A stretch of DNA of 28,133 nucleotides from a virus. A program made the position numbers and the translations under genes. Within the stretch, counting starts at the first letter, position 1. The number at the start of each line of letters is the position of its first letter. The notes under the pieces were generated by a model, which was given only the letters and a program-made list of their open reading frames with translations, was not told where the DNA came from and did not search any database. The stretch spans positions 1 to 28,133 of IMG/VR virus record IMGVR_UViG_3300029319_000365. One strand, written 5' to 3'. Shown here piece by piece: positions 15,674 through 23,124 of this stretch.

Positions 15674-16618
15674 CTATTCTCTGTAAAATCCATCTTTTAT
15701 GTTCTCAGGGATTTCGCCAAAGATACTCTTCTCTCTACCTATCTTCACTTCGACAGCGTTTTCACGGCGGACTATCTTTGGTTTCTCCTGGTTTTCACCT
15801 TCGCCGATAAGATAGCCCAGTACCTCAATGCCGATAGTTGTTTCGTAGTTTCTCTGCTCCATTCCAAGCGAGGCTTTGTTGGAGTTGTTAGAGAAGCCTC
15901 CGTCGATAAAGACTTCATAATAATGCCCTTCGTTTTCAATCCGGCGAGGCATGCGGGAGTTGCCTGGAACGGTAAGGAAAGGTCGAATCAGTTCATTTAA
16001 CTGCTGCTGATATTCAGTTCGCACAGTAATTTCATACTGCACTTTTACCCAGGTGGGTAGAGGTATGGTAATGGTTTCGTACACCGCCTTCGCAGGGGAC
16101 ATATTTCTCTTGTTGGTGTTGAGCATTTTACTAGCCACATTGCGGTCGGGACCATACTTTCGGTTTGCCGCTGCGTTCTGGAATTCTGCTGTCTTCTTCT
16201 GGTTGAGTTGACGGGCGACCGTGATAGTTCCGCCACGAGCATCGTCTACAGGATAGAGGTTGGCAAACACTGTACCACGGAAGTTAGGCTCCTTAGTAAC
16301 CGAAGATCGGTTAACCGTAATGAGAGGCAGAATCAAAGTCTCCTCTTTATCTCTTAAGTCTTTGTTGTTCTTAATTTGATAGGCACGCTCGGCTGTCACC
16401 CAGAGAACGGGTACCTTCTTGAACCCCTCGTTCGTGACTGTCGAAAGGTTGAGGTCTTCGTCGATAAAGCGAAGCATCGCTCCGTCAATAGTTTCAAGCG
16501 ACGAAGGCATGAACTCTATTTCTTGCAGCTTTTTAGCTACGTCTTTATCACCAACGTAGTTAAAGCGCTGCGAGCGCTTGTCCTCAATCTCCTTCTGTGA
16601 TCTTTTGCTACGAGCCAT
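15674..16618 (-). CDS. Neck/tail-completion protein, possibly the tail terminator (gp15-like role)
   Basis: A 314-aa protein between the gp13-like neck gene and the sheath gene. The N-terminal third is basic and charged. The middle has L-I-L-P-L-I-T-V-N-R-S-S-V-T and a conserved-looking R-G-G-T-I-T-V-A-R. Residues about 190-215 (WVKVQYEITVRTEYQQQLNE) resemble the strand-helix of tail terminator and completion proteins, in which a [Y/F]-x-I-x-[V/I]-x-T strand is followed by a helix with Q-x-x-N-E. T4 gp15 caps the sheath and tube at this position in the virion, and synteny (neck protein, this gene, sheath) agrees. The specific gp15 equivalence is inference; a structural role is likely. The start ATG is 5 nt after the neck gene's stop. 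Confidence 0.75.
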   Translation of the reverse strand: MARSKRSQKEIEDKRSQRFNYVGDKDVAKKLQEIEFMPSSLETIDGAMLRFIDEDLNLSTVTNEGFKKVPVLWVTAERAYQIKNNKDLRDKEETLILPLITVNRSSVTKEPNFRGTVFANLYPVDDARGGTITVARQLNQKKTAEFQNAAANRKYGPDRNVASKMLNTNKRNMSPAKAVYETITIPLPTWVKVQYEITVRTEYQQQLNELIRPFLTVPGNSRMPRRIENEGHYYEVFIDGGFSNNSNKASLGMEQRNYETTIGIEVLGYLIGEGENQEKPKIVRRENAVEVKIGREKSIFGEIPENIKDGFYRE

Positions 16619-16623
16619 CTAAG

Positions 16624-17889
16624 TTACCCCACAAAGATGCCGGTCGGTACATTCTGGAGAACCTTGGCAGCAGAGTCCTGCATAGAGGAATCGAGGGCTG
16701 CGAGCCTCTCGTATGTCATTTCATCTAGGAGCGTCTTCAGCTCGTCACGCAAGCTATCCTGCTCGGCTTTCGCCTGTGCCAACAAATCAGACGCATTAAG
16801 TGTCACGCTTTCCCCGGGAATGGGAACAGTTGCAAACTTGCCTCTAACTTGGCCTAGCATCTCTTTAGTCAGCGCCAGTGCAAAACGTCGGATCCACTGC
16901 TTGCCGATAGAATTAATATTCTCATATGGAATATTCTGGAATGGCAGGGTATTCATGTTGTTGATGCCCTTCGCGCCTGTATCCCCGCGTGGACTGTCAT
17001 CCCACGGCTCATACTGATTCTCAATTGTGAACTGAATCCAGAACTTCTCTGGGCTTGTGCCCAAAGGCTGTGGAAAGATGCGCAACATATTGTCGTGGAT
17101 CTCATAAGAATAATGAGACACACGAGTGTAGATAGCGTCTTCATACGCCATCGCCTGGAGCTTGTTCTGCCATGTTGGAACGATCTCAAAAGTAGAATCA
17201 TCAGCATACTGGCCATATGTGCGGAGGTTGCCTACAACCGAGAAGCCGCCGTAGTAGCCATAGAATCTCCACATTGCGCGCGGGGTTTTGAAGAAAACCT
17301 TCCGCACGACAATACGCTTGTCCTTGACTTGACCATAGTATGGAGCATCAGTATCTGTAGCCGAGGATGCAGAGATCAGTGTCTGAAGATCGTAATCCTG
17401 TTGGCCCGTAATTCTATCAATGGAGCCTGAATAAATGGGCACCGTCCCTCCGAACCCCGCATCTGTGGCTAGACCTTCAGTGATCCGGCGTACATAGCCA
17501 TAATCAAACTTAGGATAGCGTAGCTCAACGTTTGTTCCCGAAAGGGCACTGCCCTCGACAAACTGGCCGTCTTCATTAAAAGAGCCCGTTGTGGCCCCGA
17601 GGTAGTCAGAGAGCGAGTTGCGGCTCTGATGCAAATTGATGATATAGGAATATTCTAGAATGGCCTCTTCGTAAGCTGAGTATACATTTCCTTCTGCTAA
17701 CTCAATGTCCAGGACGTCGCCGCCTAGTTTCTTATATGTAAAAGCAACCTGATCTGCTGCGCCCGAAAGGAAAGCAGCCGAGGAGTACACTCCAAAGGGA
17801 AGGGTTGCCATCACATTGGAAGGGCTGCCTGTTACTGGCAGAATATTGGCATTTGAGGTAGAAGCCGGGTAAAGTTTGGGTATCGCCAT
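16624..17889 (-). CDS. Neck protein (gp13-like)
   Basis: A 421-aa head-tail connector-type protein. Residues about 50-95 (YKKLGGDVLDIELAEGNVYS then A-Y-E-E-A-I-L-E-Y-S and H-Q-S-R-N-S-L-S-D-Y-L-G) form the helical head-completion module in which a stretch of acidic residues precedes an A-x-x-E-A-x-x-x-Y helix. The C-terminal third (INSIGKQWIRRFALALTKEM, then L-G-Q-V-R-G-K-F) followed by S-D-L-L-A-Q-A-K-A-E-Q is strongly reminiscent of gp13-type neck proteins in marine T4-like phages. It is longer than T4 gp13 (309 aa). It lies right after the capsid gene but behind a strong terminator hairpin, so its level is probably set separately, perhaps by the motif at 17916-17923. The start is ATG at 17887-17889. 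Confidence 0.8.
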   Translation of the reverse strand: MAIPKLYPASTSNANILPVTGSPSNVMATLPFGVYSSAAFLSGAADQVAFTYKKLGGDVLDIELAEGNVYSAYEEAILEYSYIINLHQSRNSLSDYLGATTGSFNEDGQFVEGSALSGTNVELRYPKFDYGYVRRITEGLATDAGFGGTVPIYSGSIDRITGQQDYDLQTLISASSATDTDAPYYGQVKDKRIVVRKVFFKTPRAMWRFYGYYGGFSVVGNLRTYGQYADDSTFEIVPTWQNKLQAMAYEDAIYTRVSHYSYEIHDNMLRIFPQPLGTSPEKFWIQFTIENQYEPWDDSPRGDTGAKGINNMNTLPFQNIPYENINSIGKQWIRRFALALTKEMLGQVRGKFATVPIPGESVTLNASDLLAQAKAEQDSLRDELKTLLDEMTYERLAALDSSMQDSAAKVLQNVPTGIFVG

Positions 17890-17915
17890 TTAGAGTTCCT
17901 CGATTAGTCTATTAC

Positions 17916-17923
17916 TAAATAGA
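17916..17923 (-). promoter_or_regulatory. Candidate late-promoter motif TCTATTTA (site 3)
   Basis: The coding strand reads TCTATTTA, 27 nt before the neck gene ATG and immediately after the terminator stem. It could serve as a promoter for the downstream gene, or simply be part of the U-rich terminator tail. Confidence 0.35.
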
Positions 17924-17952
17924 AAGCCCCGCCTCAAAAGAGGCGGGGCTTT
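17923..17952 (-). terminator. Strong intrinsic terminator after the capsid gene
   Basis: AAAGCCCCGCCTC (17923-17935), loop AAAA, GAGGCGGGGCTTT (17940-17952): a perfect 13-bp GC-rich stem with a 4-nt loop, followed on the coding strand by a pyrimidine-rich tail (CTATTT). It lies 27 nt after the capsid stop codon and would cap very abundant capsid mRNA. Confidence 0.9.
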
Positions 17953-17978
17953 GACTATTTTGACCTTAGGTCAGGCTA

Positions 17979-19724
17979 TTAGCCCGAAACAAGATTCTTA
18001 CAGACAACCAGTCCATACATATCTGGACGAACCATCTTCTTGGCGTAACGGGTCATGACACCCTTACGAGGTACGAAGTCCTCTACACCGAAGATAGTAG
18101 GTGTGGTCTGCAGCGGCACATAAGGTGCGTAGACATAGCCACTCTCAAGGAAGCTACTACCACGACGTCCTACGAGGAGGAGGTTACGTGGGAAGTATGG
18201 ATCGACAATAACGTCGAACTTCTTGGAGAGCGAGCCAACCTTAACGGCACCAGCATCGCCACGATCGCTATCAGCAGTCACGTTAGCGCGGAAGCCAGCT
18301 GTGAACTCAAGGATGTTAGCAACTTCTGGTCCGCAGACGACGAAGTTAGCAGCACCACGGAGAGTCTTACGGTGGATCTGAGCCGAAACATCATTGATTG
18401 TCTCAATGAGAGTCTCATACCACTCGCTGACGTTACCGGTGAACTCACCTACGGTAAGAATCTCACCAGTCTCGCGGTTCAGGAACTGACCTGGGCTACG
18501 CGACCAGTAACGTGTACCAGCCTTGGCGCCTCGGACGAGGTCCTCAAGGATCTCACTGTCGATCTCAAGGGCAACCTGCTCAGAAAGGATCTGAGTAAGC
18601 TCAACCTCTGCATCCAGGTTGTGGTATGCGTTGAGGTCCTGACCAAGCTCTGGGGTCCACTTGGCCTTGAGCTTCTTGGTAACAGCTGTAACTGCTACCG
18701 AGTCAACCTTGATGTCGATCTCTGGGATCTTGGCCTCATTCTCCAGACCCCAATCTGTGGTACCCTCGACCGAACCAATAGCACCGCCGGCCTGGAAGTT
18801 GTCTTTCATGGCGAAGGTGAAGGTAAGCGAAGCGTCGAGCGAAGTCGAAAGCTGGGTTGGGGTTCGCGAACCGTCTGGGCTGATGACGGTAACAAGAAGT
18901 GTGTCATCGTCATTGGCAACAATATCATCAAAACGAGTCAAGCGACGAATTAGGGTAGCATTAGCTGGGGCCGCTGTAATGGTGATGAAGTCATCCGGGT
19001 TGAGATCTGAACCTGCAGCCGTAACAACAGCAGCCTTGCTCATAGTACCGACACAGAAAGTTGCACCCGAAAGGATGTCTGCGTCGAAGTCAAGCAGTCG
19101 GTCGACCCGATAGGCAGTGTTAACATTAGCCTGGTTGGCGTTCTCGAAATCGATAGTGCCGTCGCCACGGACGGTACCAGAGGCAACGCACTGCGGGTTA
19201 ATAGCCACCGAGCCAGTTGGGGACGAGTAGCCGTTGTTGAGGGCGTAAGGGCCGGCCTCAGCAAAGGTACCAGTCAGCAGAACACCACCGGTGATCTGGC
19301 TAGCAACACGGCCGCCACCATAGAGGGACGAAAGTGTGCGGTAACCGAGACGAGGATCGTCAGCTTCCTCGCCTGCACCAATTGTGTCAGAAACCTGGAA
19401 GTCCAGGAAGAAGATGAGACCCGATGGGAGACTCATTGGCTGAACGCTCACAAGATCCTGAGCGATCAGGGCGCCGAATACTCGGCGTACAAGTGGGAAT
19501 GCAACAGCTGCAAAACCCTGTACGTCACCAGCAGCCATGCTACTGGCCTCACGGAGAAGCTCCTTTGCCTGGTTCTCAAGCAACTGAGCCATACCGTTCC
19601 GCCTGGTATCATCTGTAATACCCTCAAGAAGACCTGTCTGCTCCCACTTCGAAATGAGTGCAGCGCCCTCTGCCGAGAGATCACGATTAATAATACCTTC
19701 GGTTAATTTTTCTACAATAGACAT
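17979..19724 (-). CDS. Major capsid protein (T4 gp23-like)
   Basis: A 581-aa gp23-family capsid protein. Residues 48-62 (LLENQAKELLREASS) and 76-110 (F-P-L-V-R-R-V-F-G-A-L-I-A-Q-D-L-V-S-V-Q-P-M-S-L-P-S-G) are the family signature just before the HK97-fold core. Later landmarks are R-Y-W-S-R-S-P-G-Q-F and H-R-K-T-L-R-G-A-A-N-F-V-V, and the C-terminal V-G-R-R-G-S-S-F-L-E-S-G-Y-V-Y-A-P-Y. A likely maturation cleavage is L57-R58-E59/A60, which matches the (L/I)-x-E rule of the T4 gp21 prohead protease. It is about 60 residues longer than T4 gp23 (521 aa), with extra sequence around residues 130-330, the usual place of insertion domains. The protein forms the hexamers of the head shell. The start ATG has AGGAGGTTATATA before it. 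A strong terminator follows. The protease gene itself is not in the window. Confidence 0.97.
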   Translation of the reverse strand: MSIVEKLTEGIINRDLSAEGAALISKWEQTGLLEGITDDTRRNGMAQLLENQAKELLREASSMAAGDVQGFAAVAFPLVRRVFGALIAQDLVSVQPMSLPSGLIFFLDFQVSDTIGAGEEADDPRLGYRTLSSLYGGGRVASQITGGVLLTGTFAEAGPYALNNGYSSPTGSVAINPQCVASGTVRGDGTIDFENANQANVNTAYRVDRLLDFDADILSGATFCVGTMSKAAVVTAAGSDLNPDDFITITAAPANATLIRRLTRFDDIVANDDDTLLVTVISPDGSRTPTQLSTSLDASLTFTFAMKDNFQAGGAIGSVEGTTDWGLENEAKIPEIDIKVDSVAVTAVTKKLKAKWTPELGQDLNAYHNLDAEVELTQILSEQVALEIDSEILEDLVRGAKAGTRYWSRSPGQFLNRETGEILTVGEFTGNVSEWYETLIETINDVSAQIHRKTLRGAANFVVCGPEVANILEFTAGFRANVTADSDRGDAGAVKVGSLSKKFDVIVDPYFPRNLLLVGRRGSSFLESGYVYAPYVPLQTTPTIFGVEDFVPRKGVMTRYAKKMVRPDMYGLVVCKNLVSG

Positions 19725-19749
19725 TATATAACCTCCTAGTATGTTATTG

Positions 19750-20832
19750 TTATTTATTCAAACCTGCTAAACGCAGCATACGATCCATTTTTGAATCGCG
19801 TGGTGCCGTGTTGTTTTTCTTAGAATTGATCAAAAGCGATGATGGTCTCTGAACCGCTTCACGAAGTGTTTGTGGTCGTGTTCTCTGATCAGGAGTGGAC
19901 CCCACTGCGTTTTGAATCGTTTCAAAAATCATGCTGGCTTCTTCAACAGAATTGGCGGTTTGAACAGCCTCGACAATTTGATTCTTTTGTCGCTCATTCA
20001 AGGAGGCGCTGCTCAAAGCCTTGTTTTGATAAACAAGCTTGGCGTTCGCCAAGTTCAACTGTGTCAGCTGGGACTTGGCTTCCATGATGAGAGCACGAAG
20101 CTCTCGGTTGGATTCTGTAATATCGGAAATCTTGGCCTCATAAAGCTCGGCGTCGGATACAACGTCGGGGGCCGTGGCGACTTCCTCTTCAATTTCTTCT
20201 TCTTCCAGGTGTGCGGCCTGGGCGGCGGCCATTGCATCGTTGTTGGCCTGCTCAATGCTGTTGTTGGCAGAGTTAACTGAGGCCCATCCCTGTGGGCGCG
20301 GAACCATATCAACTACAAGCTCTTCAACTAGCTCTGCGAGCATCTCTTCGGTAAATGCAATGTCTTCGTCTTCGTCAAGTGGCATACCCGCTGTACCGCC
20401 ACCAGATGCTGCAACTGCTGCAGCCTCTTCGGCGTCGTCTTCGTCCTGGGTCATATAGTCGGAGCCGGCGGCTTCATCCACTATCTCTTCTGCGAGTTCT
20501 GTGGCGTCGATCAGATCATCACTCTCGACAATCTCATCCTCTTCAGCGATGCGCTGCTTGAGGGCGTCAAAGTCAATCTCTACAATTTCACCTTGCTCAG
20601 GTGCATCGAGTTCTTCGTTCTGAAATGCAAATGGTACGTCGTCGACAAATTCCATGAGGTCTTCATCGCCTTCCTCGACGGGAGTTACGTCTTCCTCCTG
20701 CTCCAAAAGGGTCGCTAGAGCGCCCTTTACTTCAGTTGAATACTTCTCTAATACGGCATTTTCTGCGTTTTTCAGGGCTGCCTCTTTGAGGGCCTTAGCA
20801 TCAACGATGGCTTCTTCTAATAAGGATGACAT
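19750..20832 (-). CDS. Prohead core/scaffolding protein (gp22-like)
   Basis: A 360-aa very acidic, mostly helical protein directly upstream of the capsid gene. Residues 1-45 are a helix (LLEEAIVDAKALKEAALKNA and following), residues about 46-165 are dominated by Glu/Asp with runs such as EEGDEDLMEFVDD, residues about 235-275 form a coiled coil (L-Y-E-A-K-I-S-D-I-T-E-S-N-R-E-L-R-A-L), and the basic tail ends K-M-D-R-M-L-R-L-A-G-L-N-K. This composition and position match T4 gp22, the internal core around which gp23 assembles and which is later chopped up by the gp21 protease; several L-x-E motifs are present as possible cut sites. In T4 the protease gene lies just before gp22, but here a fibre gene does. 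The start ATG (20830-20832) has GGAGTTAATTCT upstream. Confidence 0.85.
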   Translation of the reverse strand: MSSLLEEAIVDAKALKEAALKNAENAVLEKYSTEVKGALATLLEQEEDVTPVEEGDEDLMEFVDDVPFAFQNEELDAPEQGEIVEIDFDALKQRIAEEDEIVESDDLIDATELAEEIVDEAAGSDYMTQDEDDAEEAAAVAASGGGTAGMPLDEDEDIAFTEEMLAELVEELVVDMVPRPQGWASVNSANNSIEQANNDAMAAAQAAHLEEEEIEEEVATAPDVVSDAELYEAKISDITESNRELRALIMEAKSQLTQLNLANAKLVYQNKALSSASLNERQKNQIVEAVQTANSVEEASMIFETIQNAVGSTPDQRTRPQTLREAVQRPSSLLINSKKNNTAPRDSKMDRMLRLAGLNK

Positions 20833-20868
20833 AGAATTAACTCCAAACTCTTACACGTGTGTCAAAAA

Positions 20869-20876
20869 TAAATAGT
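20869..20876 (-). promoter_or_regulatory. Candidate late-promoter motif ACTATTTA (site 4)
   Basis: The coding strand AATACTATTTATTTTTG lies 37 nt before the scaffold ATG and about 80 nt after a strong terminator. The terminator-motif-start order is the one expected for a promoter opening the head operon. The part AATACTATT resembles the downstream half of the extended T4 late promoter (TATAAATACTATT), though the TATAAATA core is not intact. Confidence 0.5.
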
Positions 20877-20953
20877 ATTAAAAATACTCAAATGACTAAT
20901 GGATGTCATTTCTTCAACTATTGCTATATGGGTGAAAACCCACCACATAATTG

Positions 20954-20985
20954 AAAAGGGAGCCCCCCTTGCAGAGGGCCCCCTA
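20954..20985 (-). terminator. Intrinsic terminator after the 644-aa fibre-like gene
   Basis: On the coding strand AGGGGGCCCTC (from 20985), a 6-nt loop, and GGGGGCTCCCT (to 20958) form an 11-bp stem with two G-U pairs, followed by TTTTC (20957-20953). It lies 33 nt after the stop codon and separates the fibre gene from the scaffold-capsid operon. Confidence 0.88.
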
Positions 20986-21005
20986 AACAATAGCGGGATA
21001 AACCA

Positions 21006-21022
21006 GCTAGTCTTAGACTAGC
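21006..21022 (-). repeat. Short perfect inverted repeat over the fibre gene stop codon
   Basis: GCTAGTC (21006-21012), TTA, GACTAGC (21016-21022) form a 7-bp stem that contains the TAG stop (21018-21020). With the terminator 20 nt beyond, it may add 3' end stability; it could also be chance. Confidence 0.35.
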
Positions 21023-22952
21023 GGATGACCCATGCGTCAGAACCAACGTAAACGAGATCAAGCGCGCCGCGGTCGGACTCGATGACAACCGAAGCTGCAC
21101 CATCAATAGTCTCCGACGCTGGGACGGCGATAGTCAGGTTATAGGTTGCTGCATTCGCAGGCGCCTTAACCGAAACAACATCACCAGCATCCGGAGAGGC
21201 TGGGAGTGTCCATGTTCGGGCAGCACTGAAGTTAGCACTCGAGAAGTTCATACCCTCAGCCAAAGTACCGGCGGAATCGCCGATGTTCTGTGGAGTTGGG
21301 GATGCATCCGATACAAGCTTACCAGAGCTAACACTAATACCTGCGCCAGCAATGCTGGTGAGGAAGTTAGCCATGGTGACCTTCTTCGAAGAGTCATCAG
21401 AAGCGTCAACAAACACAAGCTGATCAGCAGCTACGACACCTGCACTACCAAGAGCACTCAATTCGTTGAGGTCAAGCTTGAGAGCGCCGGCAGCAGCAGC
21501 AAGGCCAACACCAGCAATTTTGCCAGCATAATTGGCAAGACTCATGTTCTTGATAGCACCAGTACCACTATCATTCGCAATCATCAAGTCTGCGGTTACG
21601 TCAATATCGCCATCGGCAATTGTTCCGAGGCTAGCGGCTGTAAGGCCGGCACCAAGGGTCATTGCACCACGGACGAAACCAGTCGAAGCGGCCGAAAAGG
21701 CGCCCGAACCCGAAAGGGTGGTGAACTTACCAGCAGCCTGCGAAGAGGCACCAACGGTTGTACCGTCGATGGCACCACTATCAATGTTAACATTGGTGAT
21801 GGCCTGGCTGTTTGCATCAAGAGCTGCACCAAGCTGGTCAGCCTGGAGGCTATCGATGTAAGCAACGCCGTCAAGGTAAAGATCCTTGAACTGCTTGGCA
21901 GAAGAACCAAGATCCGATGCATCGTCCACGTATGGCAGCACGTTGCCGTCGAGGGTAATGTTGCCAGCGCTCTCGAAGCTAGAACCAGAGACCACACCAT
22001 CGTGACCGAGGTAAGCAAGAAGAGCGTCTTCAGCTGCGTTGAGAACTACGATCGAACCTGTCTTTGCCATGATCGATGCGAAGTTGTTACCAGCTGGGCC
22101 CTTAGACCGAACCTGGAAGAACTTACCGCCGCCCATGCCATCATCGTTATAACCGAAGTCAGCAGAGTCCTCAATCTCACCAGCGGTGCCAATGAATGGA
22201 ACGCGCTCAGCGGTAAGATCGCTGACCTTAAGGGTAGACAAAGTTGCAGCTGCGGCACTGTTAGCACCGATAACCACACCATCCATCGCACCACTGTCAA
22301 CATTGATGTTAGTGATAGCCTGGCTGTTCGCATCAAGTGCGGAACCGAGCTGATCAATGTGACCTACGTCAACGTGTACAGCAGACCACTGCAGTGCCGA
22401 AGTACCGAGTGCTCGTGCGCTATCACTGCTAGGTACGAGATCACTATCGAAACGACCTGTTGCAGTAATTGTATCACTGGTTGCATCACCGAGGTCTACG
22501 TCGCCACCGGCAACGAGAGTGGTAAATGTACCGGCTGCAGCGGTGTTAGCACCGATGACAGCGTTATCAATTGCACCACTGTCAATGTTAACATTGGTGA
22601 TGGCCTGGCTGTTTGCATCAAGTGCAGCGCCGAGCTGATCAGCCTGAAGACTGTCAATGTACGCTACACCGTCAATGTAGAGATCCTTGAACTCCTTAGC
22701 GGAAGAACCGAGATCAATTTGGCCATCCTGGTTTGGTACAAGACTGTCGCCGAAGAAAGACTTTCCTGCAACCTCAAGCTTACCAGAACCGGAAATAGCT
22801 CCCACAAAAGTAGAAGTACCGGCAACGGCAAGGTTACCTGCAGCCTGAACGTGGGAAGAAGCCGAAAGGACACCGGCCGAAGCCTTGATGTCACCTTCCT
22901 GCTCCAGGGCGCCCGAAAGTACGGAGTCGCCGAGTTGGAATTTATATGCCAT
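21018..22952 (-). CDS. Repetitive fibre-like virion protein
   Basis: A 644-aa Ala/Ser/Asp/Gly-rich beta-structured protein made of repeats. Three copies of L-G-x-A-L-D-A-N-S-Q-A-I-T-N-[VI]-N-[VI]-D-S-G-A and two copies of D-L-G-S-S-A-K-x-F-K-D-L-Y-[IL]-D-G-V-A-Y-I-D are visible in the first 400 residues, a design common in long phage fibres and head or tail appendages. The middle (about 455-560) has L-N-E-L-S-A-L-G-S-A-G-V-V-A-A-D-Q-L-V-F-V-D. The last 60 residues end I-D-G-A-A-S-V-V-I-E-S-D-R-G-A-L-D-L-V-Y-V-G-S-D-A-W-V-I, a domain shared with the end of the 643-aa neck-fibre fusion (23125-25056). The place in the virion is unknown: tail fibre, collar fibre or head decoration are all possible. 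The start ATG has AGGAGGATTTAAAAA before it, and the gene ends at a strong terminator. Confidence 0.85.
   Translation of the reverse strand: MAYKFQLGDSVLSGALEQEGDIKASAGVLSASSHVQAAGNLAVAGTSTFVGAISGSGKLEVAGKSFFGDSLVPNQDGQIDLGSSAKEFKDLYIDGVAYIDSLQADQLGAALDANSQAITNVNIDSGAIDNAVIGANTAAAGTFTTLVAGGDVDLGDATSDTITATGRFDSDLVPSSDSARALGTSALQWSAVHVDVGHIDQLGSALDANSQAITNINVDSGAMDGVVIGANSAAAATLSTLKVSDLTAERVPFIGTAGEIEDSADFGYNDDGMGGGKFFQVRSKGPAGNNFASIMAKTGSIVVLNAAEDALLAYLGHDGVVSGSSFESAGNITLDGNVLPYVDDASDLGSSAKQFKDLYLDGVAYIDSLQADQLGAALDANSQAITNVNIDSGAIDGTTVGASSQAAGKFTTLSGSGAFSAASTGFVRGAMTLGAGLTAASLGTIADGDIDVTADLMIANDSGTGAIKNMSLANYAGKIAGVGLAAAAGALKLDLNELSALGSAGVVAADQLVFVDASDDSSKKVTMANFLTSIAGAGISVSSGKLVSDASPTPQNIGDSAGTLAEGMNFSSANFSAARTWTLPASPDAGDVVSVKAPANAATYNLTIAVPASETIDGAASVVIESDRGALDLVYVGSDAWVIR
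21764..22637. repeat. Three diverged coding repeats within the fibre-like gene
   Basis: Copies lie near 21764-21837, 22271-22352 and 22563-22637. The outer two share an uninterrupted 41-nt identity (21781-21821 and 22582-22622) 801 bp apart, a multiple of three, so recombination between them would delete or add 267 residues without a frameshift. Confidence 0.85.
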
Positions 22953-23124
22953 TTTTTAAATCCTCCTAAAGATTAAATGACGAAACGTATTGAAAAACAT
23001 TAATATTTTGAGGGGTACCACAATCGGAGGAGAAATAGAACTAAAATTATACCCAAATTACGTCTCGATACATATAGGCTCTTCGACGTAACAAAAGCAG
23101 AAATATTTTAATTTATTTTTAGTT
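22953..23124 (-). promoter_or_regulatory. 172-bp leader of the fibre-like gene with a possible TATAAT element
   Basis: This is one of the longest gaps in the window, AT-rich and without an ORF. The coding strand contains GGGTATAATTTTAG with TATAAT at 23046-23051, about 95 nt before the start, but no good -35 hexamer at 17 nt. A strong ribosome site (AGGAGG) lies just before the ATG at 22952. No ACTATTTA octamer was found here. The promoter call is weak. Confidence 0.3.

Noticed and set aside
22002-22976. Plus-strand ORF (324 codons) opposite the repetitive fibre gene
   Set aside because: It mirrors the repeats of the real gene, is Cys/Thr-rich and has no ribosome site or phage-like neighbours on that strand.
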